Positions 8,720 through 20,457 of a stretch of DNA of 64,000 nt are shown here, piece by piece. The stretch covers positions 1,873,326 through 1,937,325 of the forward strand of contig NZ_CP084098.1 in NCBI RefSeq assembly GCF_036345015.1, read 5' to 3'. Below the pieces are notes generated by a model that was given only the letters and a program-made list of their open reading frames with translations, had not been told where the DNA came from and ran no database searches. The DNA comes from Cyanobacterium sp. Dongsha4. Lineage in GTDB: Bacteria; Cyanobacteriota; Cyanobacteriia; Cyanobacteriales; Cyanobacteriaceae. The first letter of the stretch is position 1; every line of letters begins with the position of its first letter. A program made the position numbers and the translations under genes.

Positions 8720-9649
8720 TTAATGACAAATTCTTTGACGAAAATCCTCAATAGTCATTTTTAAACCATCTTTAAGAGGAATAGTCGGTTGCCAATTAAG
8801 ATATTGCTTTGCTTTAGTTATATCAGGTTGTCTCTGTTTAGGATCATCTTCGGGCAGTGGTTTGTAAACCAATTCTGCTTCAGGATTCACCATTTCTTGA
8901 ATAGTTTTCGCCAATTCTAAAATAGTGTATTCCCCCGGATTTCCCAAATTAACGGGTCCTACATAATCATTGTTCATTAATCGCATTAAACCTTCTACCA
9001 AGTCGGAAACATAGCAAAAACTGCGAGTTTGTGAACCATCGCCATATACCGTTAAAGGAATACCCCTTAAGGCTTGAGCAATAAAATTACTCACTACTCT
9101 ACCATCATTTTCTAACATTCTTGGACCGTAAGTGTTGAAAATTCGAGCCACCCTAATTTCTAGTTTGTGTTCACGATAGTAGTCAAAGGCAAGAGTTTCA
9201 GCAACCCTTTTTCCTTCGTCATAGCAACTACGAAGCCCTATACAGTTAACGTTGCCACGATATTCTTCAGGTTGAGGATGTACATCGGGATCTCCATATA
9301 CTTCGGAAGTGGAGGCCAACAAAAATCTAGCCTTCACTCTTTTGGCTAATCCAAGCATATTTAAAGTCCCCATTACATTAACTTTTGTTGTTTTTACAGG
9401 ATTGAATTGATAATGGATGGGAGATGCTGGACAAGCTAAGTGATATATCTGATCTACTTCTAGCCGTATTGGTTCGGTAATATCATGACGAATTAACTCA
9501 AAGTAAGGATTATTAAACCATTTTTGAATATTGGCTTTCGTTCCAGTGTAGAAGTTATCGAGACATAATACTTCATTTCTTTGTTCCATGAGGCGATCAA
9601 TCAAATGAGATCCCACAAATCCAGCACCACCAGTGACTAAAATTCTCAT
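8720..9649 (-). CDS. UDP-glucuronate decarboxylase (UDP-xylose synthase)
   Basis: This 309-residue extended short-chain dehydrogenase/reductase has NAD motif GGAGFVG (residues 7-13), catalytic STSEVYGD (113-120), and Tyr143/Lys147 in YDEGK. The segments [11 protein letters not shown] and [10 protein letters not shown] are typical of UDP-glucuronate decarboxylase, which makes UDP-xylose. I start at the internal ATG (9647-9649, [11 protein letters not shown]), where the family begins; an upstream in-frame start would add nine poorly conserved residues. It is on the same strand as and directly upstream of ugd, so both steps from UDP-glucose to UDP-xylose are encoded together. Confidence 0.92.
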   Translation of the reverse strand: MRILVTGGAGFVGSHLIDRLMEQRNEVLCLDNFYTGTKANIQKWFNNPYFELIRHDITEPIRLEVDQIYHLACPASPIHYQFNPVKTTKVNVMGTLNMLGLAKRVKARFLLASTSEVYGDPDVHPQPEEYRGNVNCIGLRSCYDEGKRVAETLAFDYYREHKLEIRVARIFNTYGPRMLENDGRVVSNFIAQALRGIPLTVYGDGSQTRSFCYVSDLVEGLMRLMNNDYVGPVNLGNPGEYTILELAKTIQEMVNPEAELVYKPLPEDDPKQRQPDITKAKQYLNWQPTIPLKDGLKMTIEDFRQRICH

Positions 9650-9949
9650 AATGTAGTTATTGCAGTTTTTGATCAAAAATTACTTATAAATTAACTTGTA
9701 TCAGTCACTTTGAGCAAATATTTTCAATCATTTAAGAAAAATGCTATAGGAAGAGTTAAATACCTAAAAAAATAGATTGTGGATTTTAAAACTCATAAAA
9801 ATTCTCTCAAACCTTCACTGCAAGAATATCTATTCCTTAATCCCTTTTCATAGCCTCAATATCGAATTAATTTTGATTACTTACTTATGGTAATTTCCAA
9901 TAATTGCTAAAAATGATAGATTATCAATTAAATGAATCTTTATTTTTAC

Positions 9950-10648
9950 TCACTTAGTTAACACCAAAACTCCCATCATTTCTCCTAATAGTGGATAATG
10001 AACTGATTGAGAAAAACCTATTTGCCGTGCCAATTCAATTTGGCGATCGCCTCTGAGGAAACGTTGTAAACTGGGATAAATATAGGCATAATCTTCTTTC
10101 TTGCCCAACCAATCCGCCATAGTCACCACAATATTATCTAAATACCATTTTTGTATATTCGCAACAAAATAATTGGAGGGTTGATGAAAGTCAAGAATCG
10201 CCGCTCTTCCATTGGGTTTTAATACCCGATTGATTTCTCTCAAACAAGAAGGAATATCTTTAACATTTCTTAAACCATATCCCATTGTGACGCAGTCAAA
10301 AGTATTATCTTGAAAAGGTAAGCTCAACACATCTGCTTTAACCCATTCTATATTCTCATATCCCTTATTTTCCGACTTAACCTGAGCAATATCGAGTAAC
10401 TCAGAGGAAAAATCAACTCCAATAACTCTTCCTTTACTTATCTGTTGACGCAACAAAAAAGTTAAATCACCACTACCACAACATAAATCTAAAGCAACAC
10501 TTTGAGGTTGAGGATTAGTCCATTTTACCGCCATCAACTTCCAAATTCGGTGTAATCCCAGACTCAGCCAATCATTGAGTGAATCATAAACAGGGGCAAT
10601 GCGGTTAAACATTTCTTGAATTTCTTGAGGTTGCGGAGTCGATTTCAT
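9950..10648 (-). CDS. menG: Demethylphylloquinone methyltransferase (MenG/UbiE family)
   Basis: This 232-residue class I SAM methyltransferase has the UbiE/MenG signature: FNRIAPVYDSLND near the N-terminus, SAM motif ALDLCCGSGDLTF (about residues 52-64), and GYGLRNVKD (about 126-134). In cyanobacteria this enzyme does the last methylation of phylloquinone for photosystem I; the C-terminal GEMMGVLVLTK fits the cyanobacterial form. It is monocistronic, with 273 bp of featureless AT-rich DNA downstream before the UDP-xylose synthase gene. Confidence 0.93.
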   Translation of the reverse strand: MKSTPQPQEIQEMFNRIAPVYDSLNDWLSLGLHRIWKLMAVKWTNPQPQSVALDLCCGSGDLTFLLRQQISKGRVIGVDFSSELLDIAQVKSENKGYENIEWVKADVLSLPFQDNTFDCVTMGYGLRNVKDIPSCLREINRVLKPNGRAAILDFHQPSNYFVANIQKWYLDNIVVTMADWLGKKEDYAYIYPSLQRFLRGDRQIELARQIGFSQSVHYPLLGEMMGVLVLTK

Positions 10649-10689
10649 TTACACCAGTCAAAAAGTCTATTGGTTTTCTGATCAAGTTT

Positions 10690-10797
10690 ACAATAACTTG
10701 AGTAAGGCAATTAGGAATTAGTAATTAGTAATTAATTAAAACCGTCAAACCTGACACCTGACCTTATTCGACATTTTTAAGCCCAACTGAGGTTATC
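10690..10797 (-). repeat. Composite repeat copy with a left-type terminus
   Basis: Reading the minus strand from 10797, the terminus AACCTCAGTTGGGCTTAA is followed by GTCGAATAAGG, TCAGGTGTCAGG-type units and TTAATTAATTACTAATTACT. The 16 bases at 10785-10800 (AACTGAGGTTATCACA) recur exactly at 57318-57333, next to the IS982-like remnant. It lies between menG and the RND pump. Confidence 0.6.
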
Positions 10798-10803
10798 ACA
10801 TTT

Positions 10804-13800
10804 TCAACTCAAGGCTTTTTTAGAAGTGGGAGAGGGAATGACATCCTCTTTATAAATAACCGGATTAGTGGAAAAACTAAAAGGTTGATGGAGTAAAAGA
10901 TAAAGACAGGGAATTAAAAATAAAGTTAGTAAAGTTGCTAAAGATAAGCCTGAAAAAACGACAATACCTAAAGGTTGTAAAAATTCTCCTCCTTCTCCAG
11001 CCCCTAAAGCCAGAGGAAACATTCCTAAAACCGTCGTAATGGTTGTCATCAAAATCGGACGTAGTCTTTGAGATGCCGCTTGAAGCATTGCTGTATATCT
11101 ACTGGGAATTTTAATATCTGGATTTTCCAACTGACTTTGATAAATTTGATTAGCTAATTCCACCATCACAATAGCGTTATTCACCACGATACCAACTAAT
11201 AATACTGCTCCAACTATTACCGTTGCCCCAATGGGAGTTTGAGTCACATATAAGCCAATAATCCCACCAGATAAGGCTAAGGGAAGGGTAAACATAATAA
11301 CTAAAGGGTCAACTAAAGAATTATACTGCACAGCCATAACCACAAAAACCAAGAAAGCGGCTAGTCCTCCTAAAATGGGTAAAGTGGATTGTAGTTGGTC
11401 ATTACTAGCGGCGGCAATACTTGGTAAAATCCTTACTCCTTGGGGTAATTCAATTTCATTAACAATCTTTTTCACCTCTGTTAATGCAGGTCCTAAACTC
11501 GCATTTTCGGCTAAACTTCCTTGAATGATATAAACTTGTCTTTGGTTGATACGTTGAATTTCCGAAGGGGCTTCTCCTTTGCGAATAGTGGCTACATCTC
11601 CTAAACGAATTAAACTATTATCTTCGGTGAATAAAGGCACTTCGAGTAAACTATCAGCATTTTGAACTAATTTGGGATTAAGTCTGACTCGAATATCTAT
11701 TAATCGATTATCTTTTTGTAGTTGAGAAACCACTAAACCGCTAACAGTAGTTTGTAAAGAGTCAGCAATATCGCTTATATTTAAGTTATAGTTAGCTAAA
11801 CGAATTAAATCAGGCTCAATCACAATTTCTGGTTGGGTTGGGTCTGCATCGGGGCGAAAATTACTTAATTTTGCTTGTTGATCAAGAATTTCGATTACTT
11901 TTCTTCCTGCTTCTTCAAGAATTTGTTGGTCATTTCCTTGTAAAACAACATCAATATCTGCTCTTACAGGAGAGTTATTTAAAATTAGTCCTCTGACACT
12001 CCCTGCAGAGACTCGCAGACGAATATCAACTAAATTTAATTCTTGTAGTTTCTGATTGAGATTGCTGATATATTTATCAATATTAGTATTGGGTTTGAGG
12101 GTAATATTGCTAGAACCTCTCAAGACATTTTCACTGGTAGAACTAGAAAATAAAAATCCTCCAGAGGTTGTGAAAACGTATTCGGTTTCTGGCTGTTCAA
12201 GGATGATTTCATCTACTAACCCCATAACTTTTCTGTTGGTGGGTAAAGTCGTACCGGGGGGAAATTGAGCAAATAGGTTTACTTGGCCTGTGTTAATACT
12301 CGGTAAGATTTCTTGGGGGAGTTGTTGTGCTAATGACCATGATGTTAGACCAAAACTCAAAAAGATACTCAAGACGATTAGCCAACGAATTTTGAGCAAA
12401 AAACTTAATGTTGCGGTATAACCATTATTAGCCGCACTAAAAGCCTTATTAAACCAAGAAATTACGAAAAAACGCCTTATTTGACTGGAAAACTGAATTG
12501 CTAACAACCTAGATGTAAGCATAGGCACAACGGTTAAAGCAACAACGATGGAAGCGGCAACGGCAAAACTGATGGTTAAGACTAATTCGTTAAATAAAAG
12601 AGAAATAAAGCCACCAATCATTAAAAAGGGTAAAACTGCCACAAGGTTTGTGCTAGTGGAAGCAACTAGAGCTGATTCTACTTCAGAAGCACTTTTAACA
12701 GATTGATTGAGAATTTGACGGCGATAAATTCCTTTTTCTTCTACTATGGGGTCATGGATTAGTTTTTCTGTTCCTTCGATAATGGTTTCTAACATTACAA
12801 TGGAGTTATCCACCACGATACCAACCCCTAAAGCTAATCCTCCTAAACTAAAAATATTCAGGGTTAAACCAAACACTTTCATCATGATTACTGCCGCCAA
12901 AGTGGCTAGGGGTATGGAGATGACGATAATCAATGTTTGACGCAATGAACCTAAAAATAATAAAACTGCGATCGCAGCTAACGCAGTACCAATTAAACCA
13001 GAGGTAATAACATTATTGATGGAATTGCGGATGAAAATAGACTCGTCAAGGGTGGGTAAAATAACTATATCTTCTGGGATAACATTGCCATTGCGTAATT
13101 CTTCTATTTTGGCTTTGACATCTTCTACCACTTCGATGGTATTTGCTTCGGGTTGCTTTTGAACACTAATTTTAACAGCAGGTGTACCATTTAAAGAGAC
13201 AAAAATGCGTTGCTCTTGCGCTCCATCAATAATATCTGCAAATTCCGTTAAATAAACTCTATTGTTGGAATTAGGTACAGCAAAAGAAATATTTTCAAAA
13301 TCCTCTACACTTTTAAATTTACCGATAACTCTGGTTAAAGGTTCATTTTCTTCCCCAATTAAACGCCCTCCTGTTATATCCTGATTCGCTTCTTCAATTT
13401 CATCTAAAACATCTTGTAAACCAATTCCTAATGCTTGAAGGCGATCGAGATCTAGCCGTACTCCAATTTCTTCATTTACTCCCCCAGACACATCCACACT
13501 AGCCACCCCCGGCACAACGGTTAACTCTCTGGCTAATTCTTCCTCAGCAAATACTCTCAAAGGTAAAATATCTCTAGTATCAGAAGTCAAGGCAAACTCG
13601 TAAATAGGCAATTGGGAAGGCTCATATTTGAAAACCCTAGGAGTGTCAATATTTTCAGGAAGTCGGTTTGTTGCCCTATTTAATGCCGCCGTTGTATCGT
13701 TTAAGGCTTGGTCAACATTTCCCCCAACTCTAAAAAATAGATTAATACTAACTCGATTTTCTCTGGTTTGAGAAGAGACTAATTCCACTCCCTCCACTGC

Positions 13801-14040
13801 CGAAAAAGTTTCTTCTAAGGGTCTTGTAATCTCCTCTACTGCTATTTCTGGGGCTATTCCTTCTGTTTCAACCCTCACACCAATACGAGGATAAGTAATA
13901 GAGGGTAACAAATCCACTTGAATAGTAGTGATAAAAAATATACCAACCACCATTACCGCAAGAGTAAGCATAATTGTAGCAATGTGACGGCGGATAGATA
14001 TAGCACTAATGCTAAAAGAAGATTTATTGGATGAATCCAT
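10804..14040 (-). CDS. RND-family efflux pump (HAE1/AcrB-like)
   Basis: This 1078-residue inner-membrane proton-driven transporter has the AcrB-type layout: TM1 (about residues 17-40), a large periplasmic loop, TM2-6, a second periplasmic loop and TM8-12. Recognisable parts are VDLLPSITYPRIGVRVETEG, the TM4 LGGLALGVGIVVDNSIVMLE with its charge-relay Asp, and the C-terminal PILMTTITTVLGMFPLALG. I use the ATG at 14040 (MDSSNKSS); a longer in-frame extension to 14082 would add 14 residues not expected for the family. No membrane-fusion or outer-membrane partner gene is adjacent, so these must be encoded elsewhere. The substrate is unknown. Confidence 0.93.
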   Translation of the reverse strand: MDSSNKSSFSISAISIRRHIATIMLTLAVMVVGIFFITTIQVDLLPSITYPRIGVRVETEGIAPEIAVEEITRPLEETFSAVEGVELVSSQTRENRVSINLFFRVGGNVDQALNDTTAALNRATNRLPENIDTPRVFKYEPSQLPIYEFALTSDTRDILPLRVFAEEELARELTVVPGVASVDVSGGVNEEIGVRLDLDRLQALGIGLQDVLDEIEEANQDITGGRLIGEENEPLTRVIGKFKSVEDFENISFAVPNSNNRVYLTEFADIIDGAQEQRIFVSLNGTPAVKISVQKQPEANTIEVVEDVKAKIEELRNGNVIPEDIVILPTLDESIFIRNSINNVITSGLIGTALAAIAVLLFLGSLRQTLIIVISIPLATLAAVIMMKVFGLTLNIFSLGGLALGVGIVVDNSIVMLETIIEGTEKLIHDPIVEEKGIYRRQILNQSVKSASEVESALVASTSTNLVAVLPFLMIGGFISLLFNELVLTISFAVAASIVVALTVVPMLTSRLLAIQFSSQIRRFFVISWFNKAFSAANNGYTATLSFLLKIRWLIVLSIFLSFGLTSWSLAQQLPQEILPSINTGQVNLFAQFPPGTTLPTNRKVMGLVDEIILEQPETEYVFTTSGGFLFSSSTSENVLRGSSNITLKPNTNIDKYISNLNQKLQELNLVDIRLRVSAGSVRGLILNNSPVRADIDVVLQGNDQQILEEAGRKVIEILDQQAKLSNFRPDADPTQPEIVIEPDLIRLANYNLNISDIADSLQTTVSGLVVSQLQKDNRLIDIRVRLNPKLVQNADSLLEVPLFTEDNSLIRLGDVATIRKGEAPSEIQRINQRQVYIIQGSLAENASLGPALTEVKKIVNEIELPQGVRILPSIAAASNDQLQSTLPILGGLAAFLVFVVMAVQYNSLVDPLVIMFTLPLALSGGIIGLYVTQTPIGATVIVGAVLLVGIVVNNAIVMVELANQIYQSQLENPDIKIPSRYTAMLQAASQRLRPILMTTITTVLGMFPLALGAGEGGEFLQPLGIVVFSGLSLATLLTLFLIPCLYLLLHQPFSFSTNPVIYKEDVIPSPTSKKALS

Positions 14041-14362
14041 GGGAATAATATATCTGCGAGAGTGTAGATTTTGCAATTTCAAAACTAAGGTAGCACATAC
14101 TCATTAAAGTTTGCGGAAAAAGCATTTTGATAGATTAGGACAGAGGTAAATAAATTTCTGAAAATTGATAGTTAATACTTAGTTTCTCCCTTTTATTTGC
14201 CTAAAGTAAAGTCATTCATAGTAGCCTATAAAATTACACTCTGGAAGGTAATCACTTTATCTCTGGGTAAAGGTAGGCAACAGGTAATAGGTTTTTTGTA
14301 GCATAAACTTATAACCTTTGCTAGTATGATTTTTAATTCCTAATTCCTAATAATTTAGTTTA

Positions 14363-15394
<1,032 letters not shown>

Positions 15395-15467
15395 TTATGG
15401 GTATTGAGAGTTTTGATGTGTTAAACTCCTTACTTCTAATTGTGTTGATTTTAGAGCAAAGCAAATC

Positions 15468-16355
15468 TTAATTTTTTGGGAATTTTTTATAATCGAGTAT
15501 TAGGTTTTTTCCTAGCAACCAACCGAAAATCGCACTTGTTACAAACATTATTAGTGAATATATTGCCGCCGGAATTGCCATATTAGGCATATTTAATAAA
15601 GTTGTAGCAATAGCAATGGCTAATGTCCCATTTTGAATACCAACTTCTACTGTAATAGATTTACGACTGGATTGATCAAGGTTAGAAATACTTGCTAGAG
15701 TATATCCTAAGATCATAGTCAATATATTAAGAGTCAAAGTTACCCCACCTACTTGTAAAAAGAAGTTACCGACATTTTCTTTCTCTTTAAGCAATAAACC
15801 AAAGATAATTATTCCTAAAAAAAATAAGGAAAGCCATTTTACTCCTTTTTCAAAAACTGTTGCTAATTTAGGTGAATAGTAATGTATTAACATACCTAAA
15901 GAAATGGGTATAAGGGTGATTACAGCTATTTGAAGAATAGTTTTTCCGATGGGTAGTTGTAGTGTTACTCCTTCTCCCATAAACTTGGTCATGGAAAGAT
16001 TAATTAGTAAAGGGATAGTAAATATTGTAACTAGGCTAGTTATTGCTGTTAAAGTAATGGATAAAGCAACATTTCCCTTTATTAGGTAAGTAATCATATT
16101 AGAAGTTGAACCTCCGGGGCAAGTAGCCAATATCATCACTCCGATGGCTAATTCTGGGGCAAGTTGAAAAACTAAAGCTAAAAAATATCCAATAATTGGT
16201 AACATAACTAATTGGGCAATTAAACCAATGATGACTGCTTTTGGTTCAACAAAAACTCGTTTAAAGTCATCTAATGTCAAACTAAGACCCATGCCTAGCA
16301 TTATAATAAACAAAGCTAAAGGCAGAAAAATGGCTGTTAAAAAATTTGATTCCAT
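15468..16355 (-). CDS. BASS-family (bile acid:sodium symporter-like) transporter
   Basis: This 295-residue integral membrane protein has about nine or ten hydrophobic segments. Diagnostic are LGMGLSLTLDDFKRV near the N-terminus, the CPGGSTSNMITYLIKGN motif (about residues 79-95) and EVGIQNGTLAIAIATT (about 236-251), all part of the sodium/substrate sites of the family. Substrate is not determinable; bacterial members carry pyruvate, pantoate and other organic anions. It sits 88 bp upstream of gap1 on the same strand, so cotranscription with a glycolytic gene is possible, but I see no direct evidence. Confidence 0.88.
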   Translation of the reverse strand: MESNFLTAIFLPLALFIIMLGMGLSLTLDDFKRVFVEPKAVIIGLIAQLVMLPIIGYFLALVFQLAPELAIGVMILATCPGGSTSNMITYLIKGNVALSITLTAITSLVTIFTIPLLINLSMTKFMGEGVTLQLPIGKTILQIAVITLIPISLGMLIHYYSPKLATVFEKGVKWLSLFFLGIIIFGLLLKEKENVGNFFLQVGGVTLTLNILTMILGYTLASISNLDQSSRKSITVEVGIQNGTLAIAIATTLLNMPNMAIPAAIYSLIMFVTSAIFGWLLGKNLILDYKKFPKN

Positions 16356-16508
16356 TATTTTAAAAATTAAATAATATTGAAAATTTTGCTTATTTTACTT
16401 TATTATTCTACTTTTATTAATGGTTATTTATTGAGATAATATTATTAGATGTATTGTTCTTAAATCACTAATTTCTTGAAAAGGAAAAAACACAAGAGTT
16501 AATAAAGG

Positions 16509-19500
16509 TTAATTAAGATTAATTCCCAATACTTGCGTATAAGCCCCTCTGGCTTGTGTCACTCCGATAGTTCTTTGTGAAGCCTCAATCATTGGTCTTC
16601 TTAAACTCACTACAATAAATTGAGCATCTTTTGCCTGTCGTTGAATCATTTTAGATAGTTTTTCCACATTCGCACCATCTAAAAACATATCCACTTCATC
16701 AAAGGCATAAAAAGGAGAAGGGCGGTATCTTTGCAAAGCGAAAATAAAACTTAATGCCGTTAAAGATTTTTCACCCCCCGACATGGAACTTAATCTCTGC
16801 ACTGCTTTTCCTTTGGGGTGAGCAACGAGAGTTAAACCACCATTAAAAGGATTATTTTCATCCTCTAATTTTAAGTAACCATCTCCATCAGAAAGAGTAG
16901 CAAAAATATTTTTAAAATTCTCATTTACTGCGTCAAAGGCTTCTTTAAATGCCCTCAGTCTTAAAGTAGTAAAGTTTTCGATTCTTAATAGTAATTCTGT
17001 CCTTTCTCCCTCTAAAGTTGTGAGTTTTTCCGATAATTCTTCTAGTCTTTCTTGATTCTTTTCAAACTGTTCTAATGCTAACATATTAACAGGCTCTAAA
17101 GCCTCTAATTTTTTCTCTAGTTTACTTATTTCTAGTTTAATTTGTTCCAATTGTTCCTTCAGATTAGCAAAGGTTATTTTTTGTCCCATACCTTCTTTTA
17201 AACCAGTATTAACTAAAAAGGGAATTTCAGGTAGCGGATTAGGTAAATTAGTTTCTACCTCTTGAATGAGAGAGTTTAATTGACTGATTTTAGTTTGATA
17301 TTCTTGATGTTGTAAAACAAATTTTTCTAACTTCCATTGGAGGTTTTTTTGCTCATTTTCAATTTTCTTTAATTCTTGCTCTTGTTTATCTCTTTTTGCT
17401 TTTGCCTGTTGCAATTTTTCCAATAAGCCTTGAACTTGTTGCTCAAATTTAGCTATATTTTGACTAACTATTTCTAACTCTTGATGAAGATTAACTGCTT
17501 CTTCTTCTTGTCTCTGTTGATTATGTAATAAGTCATTCATTTTGTCTTCACTAGCTTTTAATTCTTTCTCTAATTGACTTTGCTTATTAACTAAATTTCG
17601 TAATTTTTCTTTATTTTCACTTAAAACTAATTGCTTTTCTTCTAACACTGATTCTTGCTCATTAATTAGCTGTTGTAATTGTTGCCATTCTTCGTTATCA
17701 AAGCTAGATTCTAATTCTTTTAATTGTGCTTGTTTTTCTTCTAATTCCCTTTGCCATTGGGGTAGTTTTTCTTGCAGACTATTTAACTCTTGTGTACCTG
17801 TTACTAATTGTTGATAGTTATTAGCGTTACTCTCAATAATATTTTCTTTTTCTCTTTCTAAACGGCTAATTTCTCCTTGATTTTGCTCTAACATTAATTG
17901 CTGTTTTTGTCGATTTTGTCTTGCTTGATTTAATTCTTCCGATAGGCTCTTGATTTTTTCTCTTTTTTGAGATATTGTGATGGTAAGCTGGGGCTTAATG
18001 TTTTCAATTTCAGAGATGCGATCGCGCCATTCCCTAAATTCTTCACTCTCAGAAGCCGAAACCTTACCAAAATGTAGGGATGATTTTTGCGACACACTTC
18101 CCCCCGTCATCGCGCCACTGATTTCCAATAATTCACCATCAAGGGTGACAATGCGATGTTGCCCAATCAAATTTCTAGCGGTGTCTAAATTTTCAAATAC
18201 CATAGTATTGCCAAAAACATAGGCAAAAATAGGCTGATAAATCGGCTCAAAATCCACTAAATTCAGGGCTAAATCCACAAATCCCCTTGTTTTCAGTAAA
18301 TTATTAGGCAAATGAATCCGAGGGGCGTTAATCTTATTTAAAGGCAAAAAAGTTGCCCTTCCAGCCCGTTGTTGCTTTAATAGCTTAATCGCCATAGAAG
18401 CGATACTGTCATCCTCTACCACGATAAAACCGAGACGACTTCCAGCGGCAATTTCCAATGCTAATTGATACTGCGACTCTACCTCCCCCAATTGGGCAAC
18501 CAAACCGCAAACACCGGGTAAATCCGAATTAAGGATAATTTTACTAGCATAAGTGCCTTGTGCCTCCTGTTGCGCCTGACGAGTAGCTTCTAATTTGTCT
18601 AATTGTCTTTGTTTGTCTCTTTGCTCATTTTCGAGACGAGTTAAGGTTTCCTGATTTAAAAAGATTTCCGCTTCAATTTTTGCCAATTTTTCGGCTATAT
18701 TCTGAATACTCGTCTCTGATACTGCTATTTGCTGAGTTAAGCTATTAATTTCTTCATTTTTGGCGATGATAGTATCTTCTAAATGGGCTAGTTGTTGGTT
18801 TTCCTGTTGAATAGTTGCCTGTAATTGACTACATCTTTCTGTTAATAATGCCTGTTTAGTTAGTTGAGGATTTAAGACTCCTTGCAAGGCATTTATTTGT
18901 TGATTTAATTCTGTTTGTTGGTTAACCCATGCTTGGGATTGAGATGCAATGGCTTGGGCTTTTTTCTTCGTTTCATCTAAGATTTGTTTACTTTCATTTT
19001 TACTATTTTCTAACTGAGGAATAAGGTTATTTTCTAAAGATTCAATTTCGTTGCTTAAAGTCGAGATTTCCTGTTGATTCTGTTTAATATTCCGTTGATA
19101 TTCTTCCTGTTTAATGGTTGCTTCTTTTTCAAGGTTAACTAACTCCTGTTTCCGTTTGACTAGATTTTCTTGTTTTAGTTTCTCCGTAGCTAGTTGAGAT
19201 GCGATACTTATTTGCTCATCTTCACCCAATGCCTTAACTTGCTGATTAAGGGTGACTAATTCTCCTTGAGTTAAATCAATTTTTTCTTGAATTTTAACTA
19301 AACTTGCTTGAGTTTTTGTTTGCTGAATATCTATGTCATTTAATTGCTTTTGATAGTCTTCTTTTTCTTGCAATAAGCAACGCCAATTAATCACTATTTC
19401 CCATTGTTTTTTCTCCTGTATTTGGGCTTTAATTTTCTGATACTTTGCCGCTTTTTCGGAATCTTGCTTTAATCTGGCACTATTTTGGATTAATTCTTCT

Positions 19501-20168
19501 TGGATGATATGACATTTTTCCTCCCTCTCCCTCACTGCCTCTAAAGTGGTTTTAGTTTGCTCAATTTTGCGATCGAACTCTGCAACACCTGCTAATTCAT
19601 CAATAATTTCTCGTCTTTCCTTGCCATTCATGGTAATGATACGGGTAACATCCCCTTGTAAAACCACGTTATAACCTTCAGGATAAATGCGAAGACGACT
19701 TAACTGCTCATGTAATTCTGTAGCCGTACAAGGCATATCATTAATATAGAAGGTAGAGGCATAGCTTCCCCCTTTAGTGACTCTTAGGCGACGGGTAATT
19801 TTTAATTCCGTTTGACTATCAAGGTTGAATTTTGTCTCTGATTCTTCTTCACTCTTACTATTGTCATTATCTGCTAATAAAGGATTATTTAAACTGCTTA
19901 AATCTTCTAAATCAAATACGACAGAAACCACAGTTTCAATACTCTTACTATTGGTTTTTTGGCTATTATTAATCAAATCTGGTAATCTTTCTGCCCTCAT
20001 TCCCTTTGAACTAGCCAAACCTAAACAGAATAATAAAGCATCTAAAATATTTGATTTTCCCGAACCGTTAGGACCTGAAATCACCGTAAATCCAGTTAAA
20101 AAAGGAACTATATTACTACCACCAAAAGACTTGAATCTTGACAATTCAACTTGTTTAATATGCACCAT
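16509..20168 (-). CDS. smc: Chromosome segregation protein SMC
   Basis: This 1219-residue ATPase has the full SMC layout: N-terminal head with Walker A GPNGSGKSN (residues 32-40), a long coiled coil, a hinge (about 520-690, with LPGVCGLVAQLGEV and MTGGSVSQKSSL), a returning coiled coil, and a C-terminal head with signature LSSMSGGEKS and Walker B FYAFDEVDMFLD. The YAFDEVD form is standard. It organises the chromosome with ScpA/ScpB, which are not in this window. A polar Asn/Ser/Glu-rich insert (about residues 90-115) lies in the N-terminal head and looks lineage-specific. It is probably monocistronic. Confidence 0.97.
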   Translation of the reverse strand: MVHIKQVELSRFKSFGGSNIVPFLTGFTVISGPNGSGKSNILDALLFCLGLASSKGMRAERLPDLINNSQKTNSKSIETVVSVVFDLEDLSSLNNPLLADNDNSKSEEESETKFNLDSQTELKITRRLRVTKGGSYASTFYINDMPCTATELHEQLSRLRIYPEGYNVVLQGDVTRIITMNGKERREIIDELAGVAEFDRKIEQTKTTLEAVREREEKCHIIQEELIQNSARLKQDSEKAAKYQKIKAQIQEKKQWEIVINWRCLLQEKEDYQKQLNDIDIQQTKTQASLVKIQEKIDLTQGELVTLNQQVKALGEDEQISIASQLATEKLKQENLVKRKQELVNLEKEATIKQEEYQRNIKQNQQEISTLSNEIESLENNLIPQLENSKNESKQILDETKKKAQAIASQSQAWVNQQTELNQQINALQGVLNPQLTKQALLTERCSQLQATIQQENQQLAHLEDTIIAKNEEINSLTQQIAVSETSIQNIAEKLAKIEAEIFLNQETLTRLENEQRDKQRQLDKLEATRQAQQEAQGTYASKIILNSDLPGVCGLVAQLGEVESQYQLALEIAAGSRLGFIVVEDDSIASMAIKLLKQQRAGRATFLPLNKINAPRIHLPNNLLKTRGFVDLALNLVDFEPIYQPIFAYVFGNTMVFENLDTARNLIGQHRIVTLDGELLEISGAMTGGSVSQKSSLHFGKVSASESEEFREWRDRISEIENIKPQLTITISQKREKIKSLSEELNQARQNRQKQQLMLEQNQGEISRLEREKENIIESNANNYQQLVTGTQELNSLQEKLPQWQRELEEKQAQLKELESSFDNEEWQQLQQLINEQESVLEEKQLVLSENKEKLRNLVNKQSQLEKELKASEDKMNDLLHNQQRQEEEAVNLHQELEIVSQNIAKFEQQVQGLLEKLQQAKAKRDKQEQELKKIENEQKNLQWKLEKFVLQHQEYQTKISQLNSLIQEVETNLPNPLPEIPFLVNTGLKEGMGQKITFANLKEQLEQIKLEISKLEKKLEALEPVNMLALEQFEKNQERLEELSEKLTTLEGERTELLLRIENFTTLRLRAFKEAFDAVNENFKNIFATLSDGDGYLKLEDENNPFNGGLTLVAHPKGKAVQRLSSMSGGEKSLTALSFIFALQRYRPSPFYAFDEVDMFLDGANVEKLSKMIQRQAKDAQFIVVSLRRPMIEASQRTIGVTQARGAYTQVLGINLN

Positions 20169-20299
20169 ATAGCAATTCGATTCGGAATATAGAAATTGAG
20201 ACGAGGAAAACTTAACTTCGATTTATGGTTAGTAATTTACTACTAACATCAAAATTTTTAAAGATGTATAAATATATCATAAATAGGGGTTGATGAAAA

Positions 20300-20457
20300 A
20301 GTTTTGTCTGGGTATCAGTGTCAGATTGCAGGTGTTAGGGTGATGAGGTGATGAGGGGAGAGGGAGAAATGAGTTAGGAGTTCGGAGTTAGGAGTTCGGA
20401 GTTCGGAGTTTTTAATTCTTAATTATCAACTATTAACTATTAACTAATTGCCCTTTG
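20300..20457 (+). repeat. Composite repeat copy with the best heptamer run
   Basis: From about 20372 to 20412 a seven-copy run of the heptamer GAGTTCG/GAGTTAG is visible, preceded by GGTGTTAGGGTGATGAGG-like units and followed by TTAATTCTTAATTATCAACT, ACTATTAACTA and TTGCCC. The right edge stops exactly at the rlmL stop codon (20458-20460), so the terminal part is missing or replaced by the gene. Confidence 0.75.

Noticed and set aside
20372-20412. A CRISPR array, suggested by regular short repeats.
   Set aside because: The units are 7 bp and contiguous, with no spacers. No cas gene is in the window.
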